Assembly (NCBI GenBank): GCA_964445775.1
Contig: CAYUMH010000002.1
Location: 1-64,000, forward strand
Origin: Terrimonas sp964445775
Lineage (GTDB): Bacteria; Bacteroidota; Bacteroidia; Chitinophagales; Chitinophagaceae
Direction: 5' to 3'
Length of the DNA: 64,000 nt
Shown: piece by piece, positions 25,905-34,410 of the stretch
Position numbering within the stretch: position 1 is the stretch's first letter
Layout: each line of letters starts with the position of its first letter
Translations under genes and position numbers: made by a program
The notes under the pieces: generated by a model
Database searches by the model: none
Seen by the model: only the letters and a program-made list of their open reading frames with translations
Told to the model about the DNA's origin: nothing

Positions 25905-26588
25905 ATGACCACCGGTAATGAAATGACCCTTAACGGCACCCTTAATAAATTTGGTATTTTAATGGGGTTAATGATCTTATCTACTTTATTCAGCTGGAGC
26001 CAGGCTAACCGTGGTGAAGACATAATGCCCTACCTGCTGGTTGGCGTTTTTGGCGGATTGGGTTTAGCACTCGTTATGGCCTTTAAAAAACAATGGTCAA
26101 ACTACCTGGCACCTGTCTATGCCATATTAGAAGGTTTATTTGTTGGTGCTATTTCAGCTATGTATAATAATGCTTACCCCGGCCTGCCCATGCAGGCAGT
26201 AGCGCTTACATTACTGGTAACCCTGGTGATGTTCCTTATATACCGTTACCGCATTATTAAAGTAACAGGCCGTTTCAGAATGGTGATTACCATTGCTACT
26301 GCAGCAATTGCTATTTTCTATTTAGTTCAGTGGATCACTTTCCTGGCCATGGGTTCTCCTATTGGCTCTTTTACCAATGCAGCAACTCCACTGGGTATTG
26401 GCTTTAGCATACTGGTAGTAGGCCTGGCCGCTTTTAACCTGTTGCTGAATTTTGATACCATTGAAAAAGGGGTGGAATTAAAAGCCGCGAAATACATGGA
26501 ATGGTATTGTGCTTTTGGCTTACTGGTTACCATTGTATGGTTATACCTGGAAATATTACGTTTATTATCCAAATTACAAAGAGATTAA
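25905..26588 (+). CDS. Bax inhibitor-1/YccA family membrane protein, N-terminus out of frame
   Basis: The 227 in-frame residues contain about seven membrane helices and a C-terminal pattern typical of the family (NLLLNFDTIEKGVELKAAKYMEWYCAFGL). BI-1/YccA proteins are inner-membrane proteins linked to calcium leak or protease control. The family's usual first 23 residues are encoded upstream from 25835 but are separated by a one-base frameshift. Translation could still start at the ATG at 25905 and lose only the cytosolic tail. A terminator follows. Confidence 0.85.
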   Translation: MTTGNEMTLNGTLNKFGILMGLMILSTLFSWSQANRGEDIMPYLLVGVFGGLGLALVMAFKKQWSNYLAPVYAILEGLFVGAISAMYNNAYPGLPMQAVALTLLVTLVMFLIYRYRIIKVTGRFRMVITIATAAIAIFYLVQWITFLAMGSPIGSFTNAATPLGIGFSILVVGLAAFNLLLNFDTIEKGVELKAAKYMEWYCAFGLLVTIVWLYLEILRLLSKLQRD

Positions 26589-26596
26589 TCTTTACA

Positions 26597-26648
26597 ATAC
26601 TTTCAAATAAAAAACCCGTCATACGACGGGTTTTTTATTTGAAAGTAT
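26597..26648. terminator. Bidirectional terminator with 24-bp perfect stem
   Basis: Arms 26597-26620 and 26625-26648 are perfect reverse complements around loop ATAC. The G/C core is CCCGTC/GACGGG, flanked by A6 and T6 runs, so it can terminate from either side. It lies 9 nt after the BI-1 stop codon. Confidence 0.9.
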
Positions 26649-26727
26649 ATTCCCTGTACCAGAATAATATACAGTTCATTGCCAACGCTCCATTGTTCAC
26701 TCCCCTTGTCAATTGCCCAATAGCATT

Positions 26728-26778
26728 ACTACAGCCGAAGTGTGCGACGCAAGGGACGATGAGCAGTGTTACTGTAGT
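26728..26778 (+). repeat. GAAGTGTGCGACGCAA hairpin element, copy A
   Basis: The 16-bp core GAAGTGTGCGACGCAA (26737-26752) is enclosed by perfect 7-bp inverted ends ACTACAG/CTGTAGT. Cores identical over 16 bp occur at 40457 and 59583. Confidence 0.75.
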
Positions 26779-26832
26779 TGACCACATAAAAAATACCGGT
26801 TCAGCCATTTACTAAATTATATACAACAAGAA

Positions 26833-26840
26833 TATTTTTG
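26833..26840 (+). promoter_or_regulatory. -7 promoter box (TATTTTTG) of ligA
   Basis: It matches TAnnTTTG and lies 40 nt upstream of the ligA ATG. Confidence 0.45.
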
Positions 26841-26880
26841 TTGCCCCACCCTTAACTTTACAACCTTAACCGCGACACTT

Positions 26881-28986
26881 ATGTTTACCAAAGAGCAGAC
26901 AATACAACTACAACATACCACTCAAACATTACTGGACAACCTGCAAAAGAATGCTGCCATCGCCCTTACCGATATTGAAGCCCTGCGGGATGTATTACGT
27001 TTTCATGAATACCGGTATTATATTGAGAACGATCCGCTGCTGGCCGATTTTGAATATGACCAGTTATTTAAAACGCTGGAGCAGTTAGAGCTGGCACACC
27101 CGGAAAGCATTACCCCCACCTCGCCCACGCAACGGGTGGCAAAAGGACTGACCAACGAGTTTCCGGCAGCCGTGCACCTGGTACCCATGTTATCGCTGGA
27201 TAACTCGTACAATGCCGATGACCTGCTGGACTTTGACCGCAAAGCAAAAGAGTTAAGCGGTGCTGCCAGTATTAGTTATTGCGTGGAACCAAAATTTGAC
27301 GGCGGCAGTATTTCCCTGATTTATGAAAACGACATGCTGGTGCGCGGCGCCACCCGTGGTAATGGCGTGGAGGGAGATGAGATCACCACCAATATGAAAC
27401 AGATACCCAGCATTCCTTTATCAGCAAAGTTTTCGCAATACGGCCTGCAGCAGGTAGAAATAAGAGGTGAAGCCCTGATTAATAAAAGTAATTTCCAGAA
27501 ATACAATGAACAGATAGTAGCGCAGGGCCTGGCCCCGCTGGCTAATCCCCGTAATGCAGCCTCCGGTACTTTAAGGGTAAAAGATTCCCGTGAAATAAAA
27601 AAACGTCACCTGGAAGTATTTGTATACCATATCAGTGATTTCACCTTACTGGATGGTGCAACAGTACCACCTCAGTTAACATCTCACAGCGGATCGTTGG
27701 AACTGTTATGGGACCTGGGTTTCAGAAGCCCGCAAAAAGAAAAGAAAGTTTTTGATAACATACAGGGCGTTATAGATTACTGCCATGCTTTTGAAGAGAA
27801 GAGAGATCACCTGCCTTATGAAATAGACGGCATGGTGATTAAAGTAAATGATGTACCCCTGCAGGAGAAAATGGGTATGACCTCCCACCATCCCCGCTGG
27901 GCCATTGCCTATAAGTTTAAAGCCCGGCAGGCCACCAGCAAGTTGCTGGACGTAACCTTCCAGGTTGGACGTACCGGTGCTATTACACCTGTGGCTAAAA
28001 TACAACCCGTGCCAATTGGTGGTGTAACCGTATCATCTATCTCCCTGTTTAATGAAGAAGTGATTAGGGAAAAAGACCTGATGATCGGCGACAGTGTGCT
28101 GGTAGAACGGGCAGGCGATGTAATTCCCTATATTGTAAAATCACTGGCCGAAGTTCGTACCGGCACCGAAACCCCGGTCGTGTTTCCACAGCATTGCCCG
28201 GTTTGCAGCGGACAATTATTTAAAGAACAGGAAGAAGCGGTATGGCGCTGTGTAAATATTGAATGCCCCGCACAGGTGGTGGAACGTATCATACATTTTG
28301 TGAGTAAAGACGCTATGGATATACGTGGTTTTGGAGAAGCCAATGTACGTAAGTTTAATGCAGCCGGCTTACTGAAAGATATTCCCGGTATTTATAACCT
28401 GGATTTTGAAGTGATTGGCAGCTGGGAAGGTTTTGGTAAACGTTCCATTGAAAATATGCAACAGGCCATCCTTACCTCCAAATTGCAACCCTTACACCGC
28501 CTGATATTTGGCCTCGGCATCCGCTTTGTAGGCGAAACAACTGCCAAAACACTGGCCAATACCGTTAGCCATTTACTGGACCTGCAACAGTACACACAGG
28601 AACAGTTACTGGCACTGGAGGACATTGGCCCTAAAGTAGCGGGAAGCATTGCCCATTTTTTCAGCAACGCCGATAATATTGCCATGCTGAAAGAATTAGA
28701 GACCCTGGGATTAAACATGGTGAACGATAAACGATCAGCGCCGGTAAGCGGTGGTTTAAGTGGTAAAACTTTTTTATTCACCGGTACCCTGCCCACTTTA
28801 AAACGCAGCGATGCAGAAGCGATGGCTGAAGCAAAGGGGGGTAAGTTATTAAGTGGTGTAAGCGCTAAACTCAATTACCTGGTAGTCGGTGAAGATGCCG
28901 GCAGCAAACTGGAAAAAGCAAAAAAGATCAATACGGTAAATATTATTTCCGAAGCTGAATTTCTAACCCTGATCGCAAATGTTTAG
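26881..28986 (+). CDS. ligA: NAD-dependent DNA ligase
   Basis: LigA seals nicks in duplex DNA during replication and repair using NAD+. The domains are in the expected order: Ia (HEYRYYIENDPLLADFEYD), adenylation with K138-F-D-G141, OB fold (VGRTGAITPVAKIQPV), a four-cysteine zinc finger (CPVCSGQ...CVNIECP, about 437-460), helix-hairpin-helix repeats and a C-terminal BRCT (about 622-700; GKTFLFTGTLPTLKRSDAEA). The 701-residue length is slightly above average. It is an essential housekeeping gene. Confidence 0.97.
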   Translation: MFTKEQTIQLQHTTQTLLDNLQKNAAIALTDIEALRDVLRFHEYRYYIENDPLLADFEYDQLFKTLEQLELAHPESITPTSPTQRVAKGLTNEFPAAVHLVPMLSLDNSYNADDLLDFDRKAKELSGAASISYCVEPKFDGGSISLIYENDMLVRGATRGNGVEGDEITTNMKQIPSIPLSAKFSQYGLQQVEIRGEALINKSNFQKYNEQIVAQGLAPLANPRNAASGTLRVKDSREIKKRHLEVFVYHISDFTLLDGATVPPQLTSHSGSLELLWDLGFRSPQKEKKVFDNIQGVIDYCHAFEEKRDHLPYEIDGMVIKVNDVPLQEKMGMTSHHPRWAIAYKFKARQATSKLLDVTFQVGRTGAITPVAKIQPVPIGGVTVSSISLFNEEVIREKDLMIGDSVLVERAGDVIPYIVKSLAEVRTGTETPVVFPQHCPVCSGQLFKEQEEAVWRCVNIECPAQVVERIIHFVSKDAMDIRGFGEANVRKFNAAGLLKDIPGIYNLDFEVIGSWEGFGKRSIENMQQAILTSKLQPLHRLIFGLGIRFVGETTAKTLANTVSHLLDLQQYTQEQLLALEDIGPKVAGSIAHFFSNADNIAMLKELETLGLNMVNDKRSAPVSGGLSGKTFLFTGTLPTLKRSDAEAMAEAKGGKLLSGVSAKLNYLVVGEDAGSKLEKAKKINTVNIISEAEFLTLIANV

Positions 28987-29031
28987 CTTCGGGCATCTTT
29001 TTAACCAGGTTATTCCATATAAAGTAAATAA

Positions 29032-29697
29032 GTGAAAAAATATTTTTCATTCCTCCGTTCCTTATTGAACGGAAAAGTGATTGTTGATTATAAAATGGCG
29101 GCCTTAACGGACGAACGTAAATTGCCCGTGCCGCAGACCGGCAATTATATCCGTATCAGCACATTTGAACTGGCCGTTCGCGAGATCATGGAAAATAAAG
29201 TGCCCGGCGAAACGGCGGAAGTAGGTGTATACCGTGGTGATTTTTCCAAATACATCAACCAGGCTTTCCCCGACAGAAAGCTTTATCTCTTTGATACTTT
29301 TGAAGGTTTTGATAAAAACGATACGGCCATTGAGCAGGCTAAAAATTTTGGAGAAGGCAACCAGGATTTCAGTAACACTTCTACCGAACTGGTCTTAAGC
29401 AAAATGGTCAATAAAAATAACTGTATCATTAAACAGGGGCGTTTCCCGGCTTCTTTAAACGGGCTGGAAGAAAAGTTTTGTTTTGTTTCCCTGGATGCCG
29501 ATCTCTATGAACCTATTTACCAGGGGCTGGTTTATTTTTACCCCAGGTTAAGCAAAGGAGGTTATATTTTTATTCACGATTATAATAATAAACACTACGG
29601 CGGGGCCAAACAGGCAGTGCGGGAATATTGCGAACAACACCAGATTGGTTATGTACCCGTGAGTGATGAATGGGGAACTGTCGTTATAACAAAATAA
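29032..29697 (+). CDS. TylF/MycF-type SAM-dependent O-methyltransferase
   Basis: The 221-residue protein (GTG start) has the family features: AEVGVYRGDFSKYI (SAM site, about 62-75), LYLFDTFEGF, SLDADLYEPIYQGL and the metal/catalytic HDYNNKHYGGAKQAV. TylF-like enzymes methylate sugar hydroxyls in macrolides; members in Bacteroidota often act in polysaccharide decoration, but no glycan cluster is adjacent, so the substrate is unknown. It lies 45 bp after ligA and may be read through from it. Confidence 0.85.
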   Translation: MKKYFSFLRSLLNGKVIVDYKMAALTDERKLPVPQTGNYIRISTFELAVREIMENKVPGETAEVGVYRGDFSKYINQAFPDRKLYLFDTFEGFDKNDTAIEQAKNFGEGNQDFSNTSTELVLSKMVNKNNCIIKQGRFPASLNGLEEKFCFVSLDADLYEPIYQGLVYFYPRLSKGGYIFIHDYNNKHYGGAKQAVREYCEQHQIGYVPVSDEWGTVVITK

Positions 29698-29701
29698 AAG
29701 C

Positions 29702-29737
29702 GAACGGCCTCCGCAAAGTGGAGGCCGTTCTTTATTT
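29702..29737 (+). terminator. Terminator after the methyltransferase gene
   Basis: An 11-bp perfect stem (GAACGGCCTCC/GGAGGCCGTTC) with a 7-nt loop, then TTTATTT. It begins 4 nt after the stop codon. Confidence 0.85.
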
Positions 29738-29759
29738 CAAAAAAAACACCACTAGCTAG

Positions 29760-30440
29760 TTAAACTGTTTGCGCCACTTTTTCCCCTTTCTCGCCTCTTG
29801 GTCCTTTGCTTCTTTTATGTTCGCCTTTTTTAAACTGCGCTTTTTGTGATTCCATTTTATTGTACTGCTCCGTTGTCAGGATAGATTTCATGGAAGCCTG
29901 TTGATCTTCTTTTACTTTTTTCAGCTCCGTTTTCTTTTGCTCTGCAGTCAATGCCTGGTTATCACGGATGGCTTTTATTTTTTCACCATTAACTTTCCTG
30001 CTTTCCTGCAATTTCGTTTTTTGTTCAGGAGTAAGGTTTAGTTCCTGTTCCATTCTTGCCGCGCCCTGCTCACCTCTTTTACGGGGAGCAGCTTTACGCT
30101 CTGCCTGCTTTTTTTCGACCATTGCTTTCTGCTCACTGGTTAAAATAGCATCCCGTTTAGATTTATACGAATCCATAATGGCAGTGCGTTTTTCACGGCT
30201 CTCCTTTACGGATAAATTGTCCTGTTTTTGTAAAGCCGCCAGTTCATTACGCTGGGCTTCGCTTAATGATTTAAACTTGGCTTTCTGCTCTTCGGTCAGG
30301 TTCAGGTCTTTACCATAGGCTGCCGCACCGGTACGGTGTTTGGCCTTGTATTCGCCACGGGGACGGTTAGGTACTTCCTGTGCTGATGCACTTAATGATA
30401 CAGCCAATGCAATAATTGCTACGAATGATAATTTCTTCAT
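29760..30440 (-). CDS. Periplasmic LTxxQ-motif (Spy/CpxP-like) protein
   Basis: The 226-residue product has a signal peptide (MKKLSFVAIIALAVSLSASAQ) and a long charged helical body with repeated LTxxQ-type motifs (LTEEQKAKF, LTSEQKAMV, LTPEQKTKL, LTAEQKKTEL, LTTEQYNKM), the mark of Spy/CpxP periplasmic chaperones. It has more motif copies than Spy. The C-terminus is strongly basic. The upstream ORF extension to 30521 lacks a signal sequence at its start, so I used the ATG at 30440. Confidence 0.82.
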   Translation of the reverse strand: MKKLSFVAIIALAVSLSASAQEVPNRPRGEYKAKHRTGAAAYGKDLNLTEEQKAKFKSLSEAQRNELAALQKQDNLSVKESREKRTAIMDSYKSKRDAILTSEQKAMVEKKQAERKAAPRKRGEQGAARMEQELNLTPEQKTKLQESRKVNGEKIKAIRDNQALTAEQKKTELKKVKEDQQASMKSILTTEQYNKMESQKAQFKKGEHKRSKGPRGEKGEKVAQTV

Positions 30441-30611
30441 GGTAAACTTATTTGTGGTGTTTGTTGCAAGCAAAGGCTTAACACCCTGTTTATAATTGTA
30501 TGAACAGTAATAAGACCACAACAGGAAGCCGGGGTTTAACGGCTATTACCAACAAATTGTTAAAGGCAGAAACAGCGGATAAACGGGCACTGTAGTTAAA
30601 AGGCTTAACAT

Positions 30612-31655
30612 TTAGTTTTTATTGGCTAACTGGCCGCAGGCCGCATCAATATCCTTACCGCGGCTGCGTCGTAAATGCGCATTCACCCTGTTCTTTTCCA
30701 GGTGTTTCATAAACACCGCCACCTTATCTTCATCAGGCTTGGTAAACTGGGCAAACTCAATAGGGTTGTACTCTATAATATTTACCAGGTCCGCAGGAAC
30801 CTGGCGGTAGATCTTTGTTAATTCATCTGCATCCTGCACGCTGTCGTTCAGGTTGTTAAACAAAATATACTCGAAAGTGATCTCGTTCTTGGTCTGCTTA
30901 TAAAAATAATTCAGGGCTTCTATCAGCGACTTTATATTATTGCTGTCATTAATGGGCATAATATCATGACGCTTGCTATCATTGGCCGCATGCAGGGATA
31001 AAGCCAGTTTAAACTTCACTTTATCGTCACCTAATTGCCGGATCATCTTGGCCACACCTGCTGTAGACACCGTAATACGCCTGGGGCTCATACCCAAACC
31101 GTCCGGGGCTGTGATCCGCTCAATCGACTTCAATACATTTTTATAATTCAGCAAAGGCTCACCCATACCCATAAATACGATATTGGTCAGCTTTTTTCCA
31201 TATATCTTTTCGCTTTGCCTGTTGATCAATACCACCTGGTCATATATCTCATCAAAATCAAGGTTTCTTTTCCGGTCAATATAACCCGTAGCACAAAACT
31301 TACAACTTAAGGAACACCCGATCTGTGAGGATACACAGGCCGTTACCCTGTTTTCAGTCGGGATCAGCACACCTTCCACCAGGTGGCCGTCAACGGTCTT
31401 AAAGCTCGATTTAACGGTACCGTCAGCCGAATACTGGGTACTGTTGATCACTAAGGCGGGTAAAGTAAAATTATCATTCAGTTTCTGGCGAAGCTCCTTG
31501 CTCAGGTTGGTCATTTCCTCTATGCTATGCACCTGTTTGGTCCATATCCATTCATACACCTGTTTGGCGCGAAACTTCTTCTCGCCCAACTCCCCAAAAT
31601 AAACCTCCAGCTCAGGTAAGGTAAAATGCCTGATATTTTGCTTCCCGCTTTTCAT
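30612..31655 (-). CDS. rlmN: 23S rRNA (adenine(2503)-C2)-methyltransferase RlmN
   Basis: RlmN is a radical-SAM enzyme that methylates A2503 of 23S rRNA and A37 of some tRNAs. The cluster motif is CSLSCKFCATG (C-x3-C-x2-C), followed by VFMGMGEPLLNY, SLHAAN and the C-terminal catalytic Cys in DIDAACGQL. The length is 347 residues from the ATG at 31655. The longer ORF to 31715 would begin upstream of the promoter box, so it is rejected. Confidence 0.95.
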   Translation of the reverse strand: MKSGKQNIRHFTLPELEVYFGELGEKKFRAKQVYEWIWTKQVHSIEEMTNLSKELRQKLNDNFTLPALVINSTQYSADGTVKSSFKTVDGHLVEGVLIPTENRVTACVSSQIGCSLSCKFCATGYIDRKRNLDFDEIYDQVVLINRQSEKIYGKKLTNIVFMGMGEPLLNYKNVLKSIERITAPDGLGMSPRRITVSTAGVAKMIRQLGDDKVKFKLALSLHAANDSKRHDIMPINDSNNIKSLIEALNYFYKQTKNEITFEYILFNNLNDSVQDADELTKIYRQVPADLVNIIEYNPIEFAQFTKPDEDKVAVFMKHLEKNRVNAHLRRSRGKDIDAACGQLANKN

Positions 31656-31660
31656 AACTG

Positions 31661-31668
31661 CAAAGATA
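31661..31668 (-). promoter_or_regulatory. -7 promoter box (TATCTTTG) of rlmN
   Basis: A perfect TAnnTTTG ends 5 nt before the rlmN ATG, so transcription should start at or next to the start codon (leaderless or nearly so). Confidence 0.55.
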
Positions 31669-31821
31669 CAACAGCGGTATGAGTATTGAGAATTCAGACT
31701 TGAGAAGCCAGGCAATACCTAGGAAGATTATCTTTTAAAAAGGGGCAATCTTATTAATTGTCAAGACATTAAATAAACAATGGGCAAAAGACAATTAAAA
31801 ACAGGCAGCAGACAATTCGCC

Positions 31822-31876
31822 CATTCATAACTCATCATTCTTTCATTCCTCATTCATAATTCATCATTCCTTAAAT
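31822..31876. repeat. ATTCATAACTCATCATTC low-complexity repeat
   Basis: Repeats of ATTCATAATTCATCATTC and close variants lie between rlmN and the thiolase gene. The rest of this 290-bp interval shows no gene. Confidence 0.6.
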
Positions 31877-31915
31877 CATAAATCTTTAATCGCTAATCCT
31901 CTTCCTCCATCTGCC

Positions 31916-31923
31916 TATCTTTG
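31916..31923 (+). promoter_or_regulatory. -7 promoter box (TATCTTTG) of the thiolase gene
   Basis: A perfect TAnnTTTG lies 22 nt upstream of the ATG at 31946. Confidence 0.5.
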
Positions 31924-31945
31924 TACATTACAAATAACGATTACT

Positions 31946-33148
31946 ATGCAAGATGCTTTTGTTGTAGACTGTACCCGTACTGCCATTGGCCGTTATGGTG
32001 GTGTTTTAAGCAGTGTACGGCCCGATGACCTGTTAGCTACCGTGATAAAAGAAATAGTGCAACGCCAGGAAAAAATGGATGTAAACGCTATTGAAGATAT
32101 TATTGCCGGTGCCGCCAACCAATCAGGGGAGGATAACCGCAATGTAGCCCGCATGGCTGCCCTGCTTGCCGGTTTACCTGTAACCGTAGCGGGCAATACC
32201 GTAAACCGTTTATGTGCATCAGGCTTACAGGCCATTATGGACGCAGCCCGCCAGATCAAATGTGGTGATGCGGAACTGGTTATTGCCGCCGGGGTAGAAA
32301 GCATGAGCCGGGCCCCCTTTGTTACCGCCAAGCCCACACAGGCTTTTCAACGCACACAGGAAACATTTGACACCACCCTGGGCTGGCGTTTTATTAATAA
32401 AAAACTGGCCGAACAATACCACCCTTACAGTATGGGCGAGACCGCCGAAAATGTAGCAAAACAATGGAATATCAGTCGCGAGGACCAGGACATTTTTGCC
32501 TATAACTCGCAGCTGAAATATATGGAAGCACACAAAGCAGGTAAATGGCCGCTGGAAATATGCCCCGTTACCATAACCGGCGCCAAAGGTGATACACAAG
32601 TGGTAGATACCGATGAACATCCCCGCCAGACAACTATTGAAAAATTAGCCGCTTTAAAACCCGCTTTTATAAAAGACGGTACTGTAACCGCCGGAAATGC
32701 TGCCGGTATAAATGATGGCGCTGCCGCCATGTTACTGGCCAGTCAATCGGCTGTAGAGAAATACCAGTTAAAACCTATGGCAAGAATAGTAGCGATGGCG
32801 GTTGCCGGTGTCGATCCTGCTATTATGGGTATTGGTCCTGTCCCTGCTACCCAAAAAGCCTTACAACGTGCCGGTCTGAACATCGCAGATATTGATCTTT
32901 TTGAACTGAACGAAGCTTTTGCCGCCCAGTCTATTGCCTGTATGCGTGATTTAAATATCAACCCCGATAAAGTAAATGTAAATGGTGGCGCCATTGCCAT
33001 CGGCCATCCCCTGGGTTGCAGCGGTGTACGCATATCCACCACCCTATTATACGAATTACAACGCCGCAAAGCCCGGTACGGTTTAGCTACCATGTGTGTA
33101 GGTGTGGGCCAGGGTGCTGCGGTTATCTATGAGAATCTTTCCCGGTAG
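31946..33148 (+). CDS. pcaF: Thiolase, beta-ketoadipyl-CoA thiolase-like
   Basis: A 400-residue type II thiolase with catalytic C90 (NRLCASGL), H354 (GHPLG) and C384 (CVGVGQG). Several segments are closer to beta-ketoadipyl-CoA thiolase (PcaF/PaaJ) than to acetoacetyl-CoA thiolase: GRYGGVLSSVRPDDLLA, NQSGEDNRNVARMA, DTTLGWRFIN and VDTDEHPRQTTIEKLAALKP. It would release succinyl-CoA and acetyl-CoA at the end of aromatic or phenylacetate breakdown. No other pca/paa gene is in the window, so the substrate is inferred from motifs only. Confidence 0.8.
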   Translation: MQDAFVVDCTRTAIGRYGGVLSSVRPDDLLATVIKEIVQRQEKMDVNAIEDIIAGAANQSGEDNRNVARMAALLAGLPVTVAGNTVNRLCASGLQAIMDAARQIKCGDAELVIAAGVESMSRAPFVTAKPTQAFQRTQETFDTTLGWRFINKKLAEQYHPYSMGETAENVAKQWNISREDQDIFAYNSQLKYMEAHKAGKWPLEICPVTITGAKGDTQVVDTDEHPRQTTIEKLAALKPAFIKDGTVTAGNAAGINDGAAAMLLASQSAVEKYQLKPMARIVAMAVAGVDPAIMGIGPVPATQKALQRAGLNIADIDLFELNEAFAAQSIACMRDLNINPDKVNVNGGAIAIGHPLGCSGVRISTTLLYELQRRKARYGLATMCVGVGQGAAVIYENLSR

Positions 33149-33225
33149 GATTTAAGAATGATGAATTATGAATCATGAATGAGAGAGTTGTCCATTGTCA
33201 ACTGTCCATTGTCAATTGCTCATTG

Positions 33226-34323
33226 TCAATTATTAAACCTTTCCACCGACTGCCAATATTTATCCTTAAATATATCTATCTCTACTTCAAACCGGTCTTT
33301 GTACTGTTGTTTTACCTCGTCAAATAACAGGGCAGGTTTTCTGAAGTCCTTACAGGCAAAATAAATTTCCCTTTCGTTACTGGCGGTTTGGCGTCCAATG
33401 TTCAGGTAGCCATCGGCATCCACCAGCTGTTGCATCAACCTGTCTTCAATAGCGTTCAGTTCTTCATAATCGGCCGCATCGGGAAAACCGTTCTCCCCGC
33501 CTTTGTATTTGATGACCAGGATAGCCATCCAGGGATGAGATGCCTTACTATCCCAGTTCAGCAGGTCGGTATTGATAACCGCCAGTAATTTACTACCGCT
33601 TTGTAACTGTCCTTCCATTACTGAGTAATTATCATTCTGTGTCTGGTGGCGTACTCCCGCATACTTCTCTACAAACTCCTTTTGACGCCATATTAAAAAG
33701 TCTTTTAGTTTACCAATAGGGATCAGTTCCTGTTTGGCATCCTGCGGGGTGGCAAAATCCAGGTGATCTATATTCTCTAAAAACTCCAGTTCACCCAGGT
33801 AATTATCCAGGAACAGGTATACCCCGCCCGATATTTCATTTTTATTCTCTGCTGTATGGTCGTTATGTACAATGGTAATATCTATTTCATCGGGATAGGC
33901 AGGCAGCTCATTGGCATAAAAGAAAATATTATCGGCAGTGAACTCATAGTCATTCATGCTGATATTCACATGCTCAATAGGCATGGCGGGTTTGAGGGCC
34001 GTAAACCGCCAATTAGGCAATGATGGAGCAGCCTGCATCAGCTCTTCAGCAAAAACAATATTCTTTGCCCGGCCATCGGCAGTAACAATCAACTCTGCGG
34101 TTGTATCGTTGTACATACCGGTAACAAAAAACAGTTCTTCCCTTAACTCATCCAGCTTAGGTGTTAGTTTCTCAAAAAAGTCTTTTTCAATACTTTCCCG
34201 GCCACCTTTTACAGCGTGATAAAATGCGGGTGCATGTTGTTCAAACCAGGCCCAGAACGTTGCATAACTGGCAACAACAGGCACTTCTTCCTTTTTCTTA
34301 AAAATGTTTTTTAAAAAACTCAT
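33226..34323 (-). CDS. DUF695 domain protein
   Basis: The 365-residue soluble protein (no signal peptide; basic start MSFLKNIFKKKEE) has a C-terminal region (about 230-365; HPWMAILVIKYKGGENGFPD, LIVTADG-like repeats earlier) that I associate with DUF695. The role is unknown. The 77-bp space after the convergent thiolase gene holds CATTGTCAATTG-type low-complexity DNA. Confidence 0.68.
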   Translation of the reverse strand: MSFLKNIFKKKEEVPVVASYATFWAWFEQHAPAFYHAVKGGRESIEKDFFEKLTPKLDELREELFFVTGMYNDTTAELIVTADGRAKNIVFAEELMQAAPSLPNWRFTALKPAMPIEHVNISMNDYEFTADNIFFYANELPAYPDEIDITIVHNDHTAENKNEISGGVYLFLDNYLGELEFLENIDHLDFATPQDAKQELIPIGKLKDFLIWRQKEFVEKYAGVRHQTQNDNYSVMEGQLQSGSKLLAVINTDLLNWDSKASHPWMAILVIKYKGGENGFPDAADYEELNAIEDRLMQQLVDADGYLNIGRQTASNEREIYFACKDFRKPALLFDEVKQQYKDRFEVEIDIFKDKYWQSVERFNN

Positions 34324-34410
34324 GGTTACAGCTTATCAGTTTAAAAAAATACGCCGTGTTGCCACAGCGTATGTATAATAGTTTAAGTTTCCTGGCTTAT
34401 TGCTTGCATA

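Noticed and set aside
28392..28874. 160-codon minus-strand ORF inside ligA
   Set aside because: It is a shadow of the ligA reading frame, lies over the helix-hairpin-helix and BRCT regions and has no promoter.
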